This document shows positions 16,490 to 24,948 of a DNA stretch of 64,000 nucleotides, one piece after another. The position numbers and the translations under genes are program-made. Origin of the DNA: VBCG01 sp044226535 (GTDB lineage Bacteria > Pseudomonadota > Gammaproteobacteria > Burkholderiales > Casimicrobiaceae); the NCBI GenBank assembly GCA_044226535.1, contig JBGAGT010000006.1:124001-188000 (forward strand), written 5' to 3'. Below the pieces are notes generated by a model. It was not told the origin of the DNA, searched no databases, and was given only the letters and a program-made list of their open reading frames with translations. Positions within the stretch are counted from its first letter, which is position 1. Each line of letters begins with the position of its first letter.

Positions 16490-17676
16490 TCGTTCGCGAG
16501 GAGGATGATGCGCGAGGCGATCCGCCGCGCGACGCTCGCATACCGGTGATCCTGGTCACCGGGTTTCTCGGCAGCGGCAAGACAACCCTCGTCAACCGCA
16601 TGCTGAAGGCGAAGGCCTATGCCCATGCGGCGGTCGTCGTCAACGAGTTCGGCGAGGTCAGCGTCGATCACCTGCTCATCGATGCACCGCCGCGGCGCAT
16701 GCGGATCGTCGACGGCGGCTGCATGTGCGGGCACGTGCACGAGGAGATCGCCACGAGCCTTCTCGATCTGTACGAGCACAGGAAGGAACACGGCGCGTCG
16801 TTCGACAGGGTGCTGATCGAGACCTCGGGCCTTGCGGATCCGGTGCCGATCATCCAGGTGCTGCTCACGGACCCGGCCATCACGGGGCATTTCGAATTGC
16901 GCAGCGTCGTCGCGGTATCCGACGGTGTCCAGGGAGCGTCGCACCTGAGGATGAACGAACAGTCGGTCAAGCAGGCGGCGGTCGCCGACGTGCTCGTCAT
17001 CTCCAAGGCCGACCTCGCGAGTCCGGAGGGCCTCGACGCCCTGTCCGAGCGGCTTGCGGAGCTGAATCCCGGCGCAACGCAGGTCCGTGCCGCACATGGC
17101 GATATCGCCCCGGAAACGCTGGACAACGGCGGCTACGCGGTGGAGCAGATCTGTTCGAGGGCCCGCGCTTGGCTCAACGATGAAGATTACGCCAGGAAGC
17201 ACGCTCCGGCGTCGGCGGATCCGGCCATACGCTCGTGCTCGCTGGTGTACGACCAGCCGATCACGTTGCCGGGATTCGTGCTGTGGATGAACCTGCTCGC
17301 GGGATTCCGCGGTGCCGGCTTGTTGCGGGTGAAGGGGATCGTCAACGTCGAGGGCCGGCCGTACGCGATCCAGGCGGTGCAATCGGTGGTAAACGAGCCC
17401 GTGGCCTTGGCGGATTGGCCCACCGGCGACGATCGGCGCTCGCGCCTCGTGTTCATCGTGCGCGGCATCGAGCCCGACCATCTGCTGCGTACATTCGAGA
17501 CCTTCGCGTTCGAGGGTGGCCGCGAACGGCGGAATCTCACCATCCGCGCAGACACGTATGCGCGCTTCAAGTCGGTGATCGAAGTCTTCAGGGAAGGCGC
17601 GCGGCGCGGGGACAAGGCGCGACTCCCCGGCAACGATGTTCCATCGACGCGACGGCACCTCGCCGCCTCCGAATGA
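16486..17676 (+). CDS. CobW/COG0523-family GTPase, putative metallochaperone
   Basis: 396 residues. G-domain: Walker A GFLGSGKTT near residue 25, 'VVVNEFGEVSVDH', Walker B-like 'VLIETSGLADP', and SKAD as NKxD. The CobW C-terminal domain starts near residue 245. The usual metal-binding CxCC reads C-M-C-G-H ('GGCMCGHVHEEI'): the last Cys is replaced by Gly followed by His. Family members deliver Zn, Co or Fe to client enzymes. Its place between the PhyH oxygenase and the amidohydrolase suggests these, or the M20 protein, as clients. Confidence 0.9.
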   Translation: MIVREEDDARGDPPRDARIPVILVTGFLGSGKTTLVNRMLKAKAYAHAAVVVNEFGEVSVDHLLIDAPPRRMRIVDGGCMCGHVHEEIATSLLDLYEHRKEHGASFDRVLIETSGLADPVPIIQVLLTDPAITGHFELRSVVAVSDGVQGASHLRMNEQSVKQAAVADVLVISKADLASPEGLDALSERLAELNPGATQVRAAHGDIAPETLDNGGYAVEQICSRARAWLNDEDYARKHAPASADPAIRSCSLVYDQPITLPGFVLWMNLLAGFRGAGLLRVKGIVNVEGRPYAIQAVQSVVNEPVALADWPTGDDRRSRLVFIVRGIEPDHLLRTFETFAFEGGRERRNLTIRADTYARFKSVIEVFREGARRGDKARLPGNDVPSTRRHLAASE

Positions 17677-17727
17677 ATTCGACGAATCACCCACCACAAC
17701 CACCTGGTTCAAGGACCTAGCCGCTTG

Positions 17728-19065
17728 ATGAAACCGAATACCGAAGGGCCCGCGCTGTACGTACTGGGGCGCCGGATGATCGACTGCACGGGAGCGTCCC
17801 CGGTGCTCGACCCGGTCCTGGTCGTGCGCGGCACCCGCCTGGCAGAGGTCGGCACGCGCTCCACGATCAGCATCCCCAAGGATGCCGAAGTGCTGGATTG
17901 TGGTGCCGCAACGCTGATTCCCGGCATGCTGGATGTCCATATCCACACGATGATGTTCAACTGCCTGACCTTCCACAACATGCGCGTCGCGCAGTGGGAG
18001 ATCACGCCGGAACTGCAGCAGATGTACGGGCTTTTCCACGCCCAGCTGTGCTTCGACATGGGCTTCACCACGCTGCGCGACATGGGCCTGCAAACCTATC
18101 GGGGGCTGCTGGTGCGTGAAGCCTGCGCCATTCGCGATGCCATCGAGATGGGCATCGTCGAGGGCCCCCGCATGATGGTCGCGGCATTCACGACGATCAC
18201 CGGATCGCACCTCGACCTGATACAGCCGCGCGCGGCGGAGCGCCTTGGCTTCCAGAATGCCGACGGTCCCTGGGAGTTGCGCAAGCTGGCGCGGACCAAC
18301 CTGCTGCATGGTGCCGACGTGATCAAGACCTGCGCATCGGGCGGGGGTGGCACCGACAAGGAAGAGCCCGATATTCGCAACATGACCCAGGTCGAGCTGG
18401 ACGCGGTGGTTGACGAGGCCCATGCCTTCCACAAGATCGCGGCGGTCCATTGCTTCACGCCGCAGGCGCAGCAGATGGCGCTCGCCGCGGGCGCCGACAC
18501 CATCGAGCACATGGTGTTCTCGGACGACGAAACCGTCGAGATGATCCGGGAAAGAGGCGTGCCCGTCACGCCCACGCTTTCGCATCGAACCGATCATGCG
18601 ATCCAGCTGCGCAAGGAACAGGGCACTTCGATATTCGTGCTCAACAAGATGAAGGGAATCCAGGAAAGCTGCTTTCGCACGTTCCAGAAGATGCACAAGG
18701 CCGGGGTGAACATCGCCATGGGCACCGACATGGGATTCGATCCCGAGATGGGCACCAACGCCGCGGAGCTCGAGATCTACGTCAACCTGGGCATGACGCC
18801 GATGGACGCGCTGCTGACCTGCACGCGCAACGCTGCGCGGGCGATCAAGCTGGACAAGGATCTCGGCACGCTCGAGGCCGGCAAGCTCGCCGACATCGTG
18901 GCGGTCGATGGCGACCCGCTGACGGACATTCGCTGCCTGCAGGCCAAGAAGAACATCCAGGTCGTCATGAAGGAGGGAAAGGTCTACGCAGACCGTCGTC
19001 CCGGCAGGGCACGGAGTGTTGTCAACGCCGAGCCCGGGAGCTGGAAGATCGTCGACTACCTATGA
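17728..19065 (+). CDS. Amidohydrolase (imidazolonepropionase/prolidase-like, COG1228)
   Basis: 445 residues from ATG 17728. Composite beta-sandwich plus TIM barrel. Metal/catalytic residues: HxH in 'GMLDVHIHTMMF', Lys in 'VIKTCASGGGG', His in 'AVHCFTPQA', His in 'TIEHMVFSD', Asp in 'MGTDMGFDPEMGTN', and the C-terminal 'GTLEAGKLADIVAVDGDPL'. Hydrolyses C-N bonds in cyclic or dipeptide-like amides. A 51-bp gap, the widest inside the cluster after the M20 gene, precedes it. Overlaps the SDR gene as ATGA. Confidence 0.9.
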   Translation: MKPNTEGPALYVLGRRMIDCTGASPVLDPVLVVRGTRLAEVGTRSTISIPKDAEVLDCGAATLIPGMLDVHIHTMMFNCLTFHNMRVAQWEITPELQQMYGLFHAQLCFDMGFTTLRDMGLQTYRGLLVREACAIRDAIEMGIVEGPRMMVAAFTTITGSHLDLIQPRAAERLGFQNADGPWELRKLARTNLLHGADVIKTCASGGGGTDKEEPDIRNMTQVELDAVVDEAHAFHKIAAVHCFTPQAQQMALAAGADTIEHMVFSDDETVEMIRERGVPVTPTLSHRTDHAIQLRKEQGTSIFVLNKMKGIQESCFRTFQKMHKAGVNIAMGTDMGFDPEMGTNAAELEIYVNLGMTPMDALLTCTRNAARAIKLDKDLGTLEAGKLADIVAVDGDPLTDIRCLQAKKNIQVVMKEGKVYADRRPGRARSVVNAEPGSWKIVDYL

Positions 19066-19796
19066 CGTTGCGCGAGACGGTTGCGGTTGTCACCGGCGCC
19101 AGCGCCGGCATCGGTGCCGCGGTTGCGCAGCATTTGCTGGAGCGTGGCCGGACGGTCGTCGCGCTGCAGCGACACGCGCCGGCGCTCGAGCATCCGTCGC
19201 TGCATTTTCACGCCGTCGACCTTTCGGATCTCGCGCTTACTCGGGAGGTGGCCCGCGAGATTGCCGGGCGGTACGACGTCCGGTACCTGGTCAACAACGC
19301 CGGGGCGAATTGCCCGGCGCTGCTGGAGGAGGCAACGGTCGAGGACCTGCGCTACGTGACCGACATCACGCTGGGCGCGGCCATGCTGCTCTGCCAGGCG
19401 GTGGTGCCGGGCATGCGCGAAGCGGGATTCGGGCGCATCGTCAACATCAGCTCGCGGGCCGTGCTGGGAAAGATGGGCCGCACGGTCTACGCGGCGGCGA
19501 AGGCCGGCCTGCTCGGCATGACGCGAACGCTTGCGATCGAAACGGGACCGCTCGGGATCACCGTGAACGCGGTCCTGCCGGGACCGGTCGAAACGGCGCA
19601 TTGGGCGCGCGGCCATCCTCCGGGCAGCGAGCAGCGAAAGGCGGTCGTCGAAAGGATCCTGGTGAAGCGCCTGGGGACGCCGCACGATATCGCCCGCGCG
19701 GTGGGCTTCCTCCTCGACGACGAGGCGGGCTTCATCACCGGGCAGGCGTTGTTCGTGTGTGGCGGAACCAGCGTCACAGGGACCGGGGGCCAGTGA
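19062..19796 (+). CDS. Short-chain dehydrogenase/reductase
   Basis: 244-residue classical SDR. Cofactor motif TGASAGIG, 'NNAGANCPALLEEA', catalytic Ser in 'NISSRAVLGKM', Tyr-x-x-x-Lys in 'VYAAAKAGLLGMTRTLA', and the C-terminal 'GFITGQALFVCGG'. Probably oxidises the hydroxyl introduced by the PhyH oxygenase or reduces a carbonyl; this is inferred from gene order. Starts within the stop of the amidohydrolase gene and ends overlapping the next gene as GTGA. Confidence 0.92.
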   Translation: MTLRETVAVVTGASAGIGAAVAQHLLERGRTVVALQRHAPALEHPSLHFHAVDLSDLALTREVAREIAGRYDVRYLVNNAGANCPALLEEATVEDLRYVTDITLGAAMLLCQAVVPGMREAGFGRIVNISSRAVLGKMGRTVYAAAKAGLLGMTRTLAIETGPLGITVNAVLPGPVETAHWARGHPPGSEQRKAVVERILVKRLGTPHDIARAVGFLLDDEAGFITGQALFVCGGTSVTGTGGQ

Positions 19797-20884
19797 TCGA
19801 CGCTTCCAGTGAGCGGGTCCGTGCCGCCATGCTCGGGACGGGCGCGTGGGCGCGGGTACTGGCGGACGCAGCACGAAGCAGCCAGCACCTGGATGTCGTC
19901 GCGTGCTGGGGGCGCAACCCGGACCGCGCGCGCGCGTTCGCCGACGAGCTGCATGTCCCGTTGACGGACGATCTCGATCGGGTGCTCGCTGATCAGGAAA
20001 TCGAAGCGGTGATCATCGCCGTGCCCAACGACCGTCACCGCGAATTTGCAGAACGGGCAGCACGCAGCGGCAAGCATGTGTTCGTGGAAAAGCCGATCGC
20101 GAGCACACTGGTGGACGGCCTTGCGATGGTCGACCTCGAAGCCCGGTACGGCGTTCACATCGCCGTCGGGCACTGCGCACGGATGCTGGCGGGCAATCGC
20201 TACGCACGCCAGGCGATCGCAGCGGGCACGCTTGGGCGGGTATCGCTGATCGAGGCCCGATTCGCCAACGATCGCGGCCTGCGCCTTGCACCGCAAGACT
20301 GGCGATGGCGCCAGTCGGGGGCGCCGGGCGGTCCGCTGTCGCAGATCGCGATCCACCAACTGGATACGTTGCGCGCGCTCGGCGGCGACCTCGAGTACGT
20401 GTCCGCGCTCTCGGCGAAGTGCTCGCCACTCGGTGCGGAGGTGGAGGACCAGTGGGTGCTGGGAATCGGCTTCGCGGACGGCAAGCTGGGGGCGGTGACG
20501 ACGAGCTGGACGAGCGCGGGTGAATACAGCGTCCAGGTGGCGGGCGACGCCGGCACGCTGCGCTACGAGGTGGACCAGGCCTTGTGGGGACAACCCTCGC
20601 GCATTCACGAGGGCGCGACGCTGAGCGTGCGGCCGCGTGGTGGGCTGGACGCGCGCGAGCAACGCTTCGCGGTCGCCGCCGGCAACATGTTCAGCGACGA
20701 GCTGGACGCCTTTGCCGAGACGGTGCGGACCGGCGCACCGCTCGAATTGTCGGCCGAGAACGGCTGCCGCGCGCTGGCGGCAGTCGATGCGTCGCTGCTG
20801 TCGGCGCATCGCGGCGGCGCGGCCGTCTTCCTGTCAGAGGTCTTCGACGCGGCGATGCACGGTGCCGGACGAGTGTTTCGATGA
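19793..20884 (+). CDS. Gfo/Idh/MocA family oxidoreductase
   Basis: 363 residues, GTG start overlapping the SDR stop. N-terminal Rossmann domain ('AAMLGTGAWARVLADAA', G-x-G-x-x), the family's EKP motif in 'KHVFVEKPIAST', and substrate-domain signature 'GPLSQIAIHQLDTLRALGG' with a conserved His. The usual second motif Lys/Asp-His region is preserved. Acts on sugars, polyols or other hydroxylated molecules using NAD(P). Role here unknown. Confidence 0.9.
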   Translation: MIDASSERVRAAMLGTGAWARVLADAARSSQHLDVVACWGRNPDRARAFADELHVPLTDDLDRVLADQEIEAVIIAVPNDRHREFAERAARSGKHVFVEKPIASTLVDGLAMVDLEARYGVHIAVGHCARMLAGNRYARQAIAAGTLGRVSLIEARFANDRGLRLAPQDWRWRQSGAPGGPLSQIAIHQLDTLRALGGDLEYVSALSAKCSPLGAEVEDQWVLGIGFADGKLGAVTTSWTSAGEYSVQVAGDAGTLRYEVDQALWGQPSRIHEGATLSVRPRGGLDAREQRFAVAAGNMFSDELDAFAETVRTGAPLELSAENGCRALAAVDASLLSAHRGGAAVFLSEVFDAAMHGAGRVFR

Positions 20885-21807
20885 ACGGTGCCGCCAATCA
20901 GGCGAACGCGGCACAGGTCCGCACGGTTGCGTTCATCGGCTTGGGCAACATGGGCGCGCCGATGGCGTCCCGTCTCCTGAGGGCCGGCTACGACCTGCGC
21001 CTGTACGATGTCCGGCGGGACGTGCTCCGGCAGTTCACCAACGTGCATGGAGGTCGCGCGTGCACGTCGCTCGCCGACGCCGTGCAGGACGCGCAGGTGG
21101 CGATCGCCATGCTCCCCGTCGACGATGCCGTGCGGACCGTCATGCTCGGGAAAAGTGGCCTCGTTTCGTTGCTTCCTCGCGGAGGGATCGCCGTCGACAT
21201 GGGGACGTCGAGCCCGTCGTCGACCCGTCAAATCGCGGCGGCCTTTTCGCATAACGATCGCGCATTCGTCGACGCTCCGGTGATGGGAGGCGTTCCCTTC
21301 GCGCGCGATGGCACGCTCGACATCATGGCTGGCGGAAACGCGGATGCCGTCGAGCGATGCCTTCCGTTGTTCGACGCGATGGGACGCAAGACGTATAGGT
21401 GCGGCGCCAGCGGCACGGGCCACGCGTTGAAGGCCATCGCGAACTTCGCCAACGCGGCAACGCTGGTGACCTTCCTGGAGGCGATGACCATCGGCCGGAA
21501 GTCCGGTCTCGAGACGGGGTTGATGGTCGAGGCGCTCACCGCCATGTGCACCGGCCGCCAGCATCCCCTGGAAAAGAAGATCGTCGCGCAGGTGCTGACC
21601 CGCCGCTATCACACAGGCATGGCCCTCGGCTTGCTGGCAAAGGATATGGCCATCGCGGCGCGGCTGGGTGAGGACATCGGCGCGCGCCATACCATTGCCA
21701 GCCAGGTACGCGACCTCTGGATGGAAGCGGTGCAGCGTTATGGCTTCGACCGCGACCAGACGGTGATCGCCGACCTGTGGGAGGACGACAGCGATGTCCG
21801 GCTCTAG
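20881..21807 (+). CDS. 3-hydroxyisobutyrate dehydrogenase/tartronate-semialdehyde reductase-like
   Basis: 308-residue beta-hydroxyacid dehydrogenase. 'VAFIGLGNMGAPMASRLLRAG' holds the dinucleotide motif (G-L-G-N-M-G), 'VDAPVMGGVPFARDGTLDIM' the substrate loop, and catalytic Lys in 'GTGHALKAIANFAN'. Interconverts beta-hydroxyacids and semialdehydes with NAD(P). ATGA overlap with the preceding gene; its last 14 bp overlap the start of the flavoprotein gene, the longest overlap in the cluster. Confidence 0.9.
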   Translation: MNGAANQANAAQVRTVAFIGLGNMGAPMASRLLRAGYDLRLYDVRRDVLRQFTNVHGGRACTSLADAVQDAQVAIAMLPVDDAVRTVMLGKSGLVSLLPRGGIAVDMGTSSPSSTRQIAAAFSHNDRAFVDAPVMGGVPFARDGTLDIMAGGNADAVERCLPLFDAMGRKTYRCGASGTGHALKAIANFANAATLVTFLEAMTIGRKSGLETGLMVEALTAMCTGRQHPLEKKIVAQVLTRRYHTGMALGLLAKDMAIAARLGEDIGARHTIASQVRDLWMEAVQRYGFDRDQTVIADLWEDDSDVRL

Positions 21808-23197
21808 GACGCCGCTACTCGAAAGGCTGGCAAGGATCGTTGGCGAAGCGAATGTGCTCACCGATCCGAAAACGGTCGAGCCGTTCGTACAGGATTGGCG
21901 CGGTGCGTATCGCGGGCGTGCAAGCGCCGTGGTGCGACCCGCAAGCGCATGCGAGGTCGCGGAAGTCGTTCGGACCTGCGTCGCTGCGCACGTTCCAATG
22001 GTGCCGCAAGGCGGCAACACGGGCATGTGCGGAGGCGCGGTACCCGACGGGAGTGGAACGGCCGTCGTGCTCGCGCTCGGTCGCATGGACAGGATCGTGC
22101 GAGTCGATGCCGGGAACGATTCGATGGTGGTGGAGGCCGGATGCATCCTGCAGAACGTGCAGCAGGCGGCGATGGACGCCGGCCGCCTTTTCCCGCTGAG
22201 CCTGGGTGCGGAAGGCAGCTGCCAGATCGGCGGCAACGTCGCGACCAACGCCGGCGGCCTCAACGTGTTGCGCTACGGGAATACGCGCGATCTCGTGCTC
22301 GGGCTGCAGGCGGTGCTGGCGGACGGATCGACCTGGGACGGGTTGCGCGCGCTGCGCAAGGACAATCGCGGCTACGACCTCAAGCAGCTCCTGATCGGGT
22401 CGGAAGGAACGCTGGGCGTGATCACGTCGGTGGTGCTCAAGCTGTTCCCGCTGCTCCCGCGACGTGAGACGGCGTTGGTGGCAATTCCGGCGGCCGAAGG
22501 GGCGATTGGCCTGCTGACGGTTCTTCGCGAACGCTGCGACGCGGTCGTTGCGTACGAGCTGATTGGCAGCAGTTGCGTCGAGCTCGTGCTGGGCCATGTG
22601 CCGGATACACGAAGCCCCTTTCTGGAGGTCCACCCCTGGTATGTCCTGGTGGAGCTTGCGGGGCGGGCGCACGAAGAGCTGCGCACCGTGCTCGAAGAAG
22701 GCCTGCAGGCCGCCATCGAGGCGGGTTACGCGGACGACGCGATCGTGGCGCAGAACGTGGCGGAAGCGCGGCGGCTATGGCGATATCGAGAAGCCATCCC
22801 CGAAGCCGTGCGCGCGGCGGGTCCTGCGCTGCGTTCGGATATCGCGGTACCGGTCGAGTCGATTCCCCGCTTCATCGAGAAGGCCGAGCATGCCGTCGCG
22901 GCATGCATGGCGGACGCGCAGATCGTGTGCTTCGGGCACGTGGGAGATGGCAACCTGCATTTCAATATCCTTCCATCGAGCAAGGGCGCACCGGCCGACT
23001 GGCCCCATCCGCTGGACCGCGTGCTCTACGACGTCGTGGCGGAGATGGATGGAAGCTTCAGCGCCGAGCACGGTATCGGGCAGGCGAAGCGCACGGAGCT
23101 GAGGCGCTACAAGAGCAGCATCGAAATCGACGCCATGGTCGCGATCAAGCGCGCATTCGACCCGCTTGGCCTCATGAACCCGGGGAAGCTGCTGTAG
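21794..23197 (+). CDS. FAD-linked oxidase, GlcD/D-2-hydroxyglutarate dehydrogenase-like
   Basis: 467 residues. N-terminal PCMH-type FAD domain: 'MVPQGGNTGMCGGAVPDGSG', 'SLGAEGSCQIGGNVATNAGG' and 'LLIGSEGTLGVIT'. C-terminal cap ends 'VAEMDGSFSAEHGIGQAKR' (His ligand) and 'DPLGLMNPGKLL'. Oxidises a D-2-hydroxyacid and passes electrons to a quinone or ETF. With the GlcG-like gene next door this recalls glycolate-oxidase clusters, but no glcE or glcF is present. Confidence 0.92.
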   Translation: MSGSRTPLLERLARIVGEANVLTDPKTVEPFVQDWRGAYRGRASAVVRPASACEVAEVVRTCVAAHVPMVPQGGNTGMCGGAVPDGSGTAVVLALGRMDRIVRVDAGNDSMVVEAGCILQNVQQAAMDAGRLFPLSLGAEGSCQIGGNVATNAGGLNVLRYGNTRDLVLGLQAVLADGSTWDGLRALRKDNRGYDLKQLLIGSEGTLGVITSVVLKLFPLLPRRETALVAIPAAEGAIGLLTVLRERCDAVVAYELIGSSCVELVLGHVPDTRSPFLEVHPWYVLVELAGRAHEELRTVLEEGLQAAIEAGYADDAIVAQNVAEARRLWRYREAIPEAVRAAGPALRSDIAVPVESIPRFIEKAEHAVAACMADAQIVCFGHVGDGNLHFNILPSSKGAPADWPHPLDRVLYDVVAEMDGSFSAEHGIGQAKRTELRRYKSSIEIDAMVAIKRAFDPLGLMNPGKLL

Positions 23198-23206
23198 GAG
23201 CGGACG

Positions 23207-23638
23207 ATGGAAACGCTACGGTTGGACGTCGCATCGAGGATCGTCGACGCCGCGCTCGCCACGGCGCGCGAGCAAAGTCTCAAGCCCATGACCGTCGTGG
23301 TGCTGGACAGTGGCGGTCACGATGTCGTGCTGAAGCGTGAGGACAGGTCGGGGATCCTGCGTGTCGAGATCGCGCGCGGCAAGGCGTGGGGTGCATTGGG
23401 GATGGGACTCGGCTCGCGCGAGCTCTTTCGCCGCGCCGAGCGCAATCCGGTGTTCTTCGGCGCGCTGGCGGCAGCCAGCGGCGGAAGGCTGATTCCCAAT
23501 CCCGGCGGCGTACTCGTGCGCAATCACGAAGGCGTGATCCTCGGGGCGGTCGGCGTCAGTGGCGACACCTCCGATCGCGACGAGGATTGCGCCGTGGCGG
23601 CCATCGCGTCGGTAGGCTTGATCGCGGACCCGGGCTGA
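23207..23638 (+). CDS. GlcG/HbpS family protein
   Basis: 143 residues, ATG with GGAG upstream. Single DUF336 (GlcG) domain: 'MTVVVLDSGGHDVVLKRED', 'ARGKAWGALGMGLGSRE', 'GGVLVRNHEGVILGAVGVSG', 'DEDCAVAAIA'. Family members bind haem or corrinoids or accompany diol/glycolate enzymes; function is unsettled. Last gene of the cluster; no clear terminator is seen in the 65 bp before the convergent phosphodiesterase gene. Confidence 0.9.
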   Translation: METLRLDVASRIVDAALATAREQSLKPMTVVVLDSGGHDVVLKREDRSGILRVEIARGKAWGALGMGLGSRELFRRAERNPVFFGALAAASGGRLIPNPGGVLVRNHEGVILGAVGVSGDTSDRDEDCAVAAIASVGLIADPG

Positions 23639-23703
23639 TGGCGGCATGAACGGGTGCGCGCACTCCGGCACGGATGCGCGCAATTGAAGGTTTCGATCGA
23701 TCC

Positions 23704-24447
23704 TCAGGGTAGATATCGCTTGCGCGCAGCCAGCGCAAGATCCGGCCGGTCGCTGCCGATCTGGTAGACGTCCTGCTGCGCCCACCAGTCGAGCTCGGCC
23801 GGCTCGTTGGTAATGCCGACGAGGAACTGCCTGCGCGGGATACGTGCGAGCAAGCGCTCGCGCGCCGCGGCGAGCAGCGTGCGCTCGAACGACATGAGGC
23901 ACCCGGGGATGCGCTCCAGGCGCGCGATCTGCGCGTCGAGGCCGCCCAGCATTTGCGTCGACTGCTTGAACACGGGGCACACCACGGCGATGCCGGGTGC
24001 GATGGCGCGAGCATCTTCCAGCGACTCGGGCACGAAGCTGACGATGGTCGTGCGGCCCGCCATGCCGCGCCGCTCGACCGCGTCGAGCACCATGCGCTCG
24101 ATGCCGGGGTAGCGGTCGCCCACCGCGTCGGTCTTGATCTCGACGTAAAGCTCGGTGGTGTTGCCTTCGAACACGTCGAGCGTCTGCTCGAACGTGGGCA
24201 CCGTCTCGGTCGAGTCCTTGAGACGCACCTTGCCGAGTTCGGCCGCGGTTTGGCGGCGCACGAGGCCGCTGCCGTGCGTGGTGCGCTCGAGCGTCGCGTC
24301 GTGCATCACCATGAGCACGTCGTCGGCGGAGAGGTGCAGGTCGAACTCGACGCAGTCGACGCCGAGTTGAATCGCGTTGCGGAAGCCCTGCAGGGAGTTT
24401 TCAGGCCAGAGGTCGCGGCCGCCGCGGTGGCCGAGGATGCGGATCAT
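23704..24447 (-). CDS. ugpQ: Glycerophosphodiester phosphodiesterase
   Basis: 247 residues from ATG 24447, where the domain begins ('MIRILGHRGGRDLWPENSLQ'); an upstream TTG would add 14 residues not typical of the family. The GDPD TIM-barrel motifs are present: HRGG/PEN, 'VEFDLHLSADDVLMVMHD', 'ELYVEIKTD', with catalytic His pair and acidic metal ligands. Hydrolyses glycerophosphodiesters to glycerol-3-phosphate and an alcohol. No signal peptide, so cytosolic like UgpQ. Convergent with the catabolic cluster. Confidence 0.92.
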   Translation of the reverse strand: MIRILGHRGGRDLWPENSLQGFRNAIQLGVDCVEFDLHLSADDVLMVMHDATLERTTHGSGLVRRQTAAELGKVRLKDSTETVPTFEQTLDVFEGNTTELYVEIKTDAVGDRYPGIERMVLDAVERRGMAGRTTIVSFVPESLEDARAIAPGIAVVCPVFKQSTQMLGGLDAQIARLERIPGCLMSFERTLLAAARERLLARIPRRQFLVGITNEPAELDWWAQQDVYQIGSDRPDLALAARKRYLP

Positions 24448-24518
24448 GGGGAGGCGGGGGGCGGGAAAGCCCGTATTGTGCCTGAACAATTGTTCATGAA
24501 GAGATACACCTGCTCACT

Positions 24519-24596
24519 TGTCATCCCCGCGAAAGCGGGGACCCAGTCGTACCGTCACGACTGGGTCCCCGCTTTCGCGGGGATGACGACCCCGGG
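24519..24596. repeat. REP-like pair in head-to-head orientation
   Basis: Two complete palindromes (GTCATCCCCGCG...GGGGACCCA and its reverse complement) enclose a short spacer CGTACCGTCACGA. Together they form a larger inverted repeat able to fold into one long hairpin. Confidence 0.9.
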
Positions 24597-24664
24597 GAAT
24601 GACACAGGCTCGCGCCCTGAGCCCGCGGCTTGCCAGACTGGCACCACCCCCGCCAGGAGCCGCC

Positions 24665-24940
24665 ATGTACCCCAACCTCACCACCCACGCCGCCGCGCGC
24701 CTTCGCCAGCGCGGCATCCCCGCCGACGCCCTCGACTGCCTCGAGTCGTACGGCCACGTCCGCCACGACCATCGTGGCGCCGAGATCCTCTATATGGATC
24801 ACCGTTCGCGGCTGGCGGCGCGGCGGTCGATGGGGGAGGCGGCGTACAAGCGTGCCGAGAAGCTGATGAACGTGTATGCGGTGGTGGCGGATGGGAAGGT
24901 GGTGACGGTGGGGCATCGGACGCGGCGGGTGAATCGCTGA
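24665..24940 (+). CDS. DUF4258-like small protein
   Basis: 91 residues. 'THAAARLRQRGIPADALDCL' at the start and 'AEKLMNVYAVVADGKVVTVGHRTRRV' at the end match the DUF4258 pattern, a small fold common beside toxin-antitoxin and mobile genes. Function unknown. ATG 24665 follows 'CCAGGAGCCGCC', a good ribosome site. Stop lies 8 bp from the end of the convergent next gene. Confidence 0.65.
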   Translation: MYPNLTTHAAARLRQRGIPADALDCLESYGHVRHDHRGAEILYMDHRSRLAARRSMGEAAYKRAEKLMNVYAVVADGKVVTVGHRTRRVNR

Positions 24941-24948
24941 CCCTCGCG

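Noticed and set aside
16294..18696. 800-codon minus-strand open frame across PhyH, CobW and amidohydrolase genes
   Set aside because: Antisense shadow of three clear plus-strand genes; no recognisable motifs or ribosome site.
21794..23638. Glycolate oxidase operon glcDEFG
   Set aside because: GlcD- and GlcG-like proteins are present but no GlcE or iron-sulphur GlcF; overall context is a different pathway.
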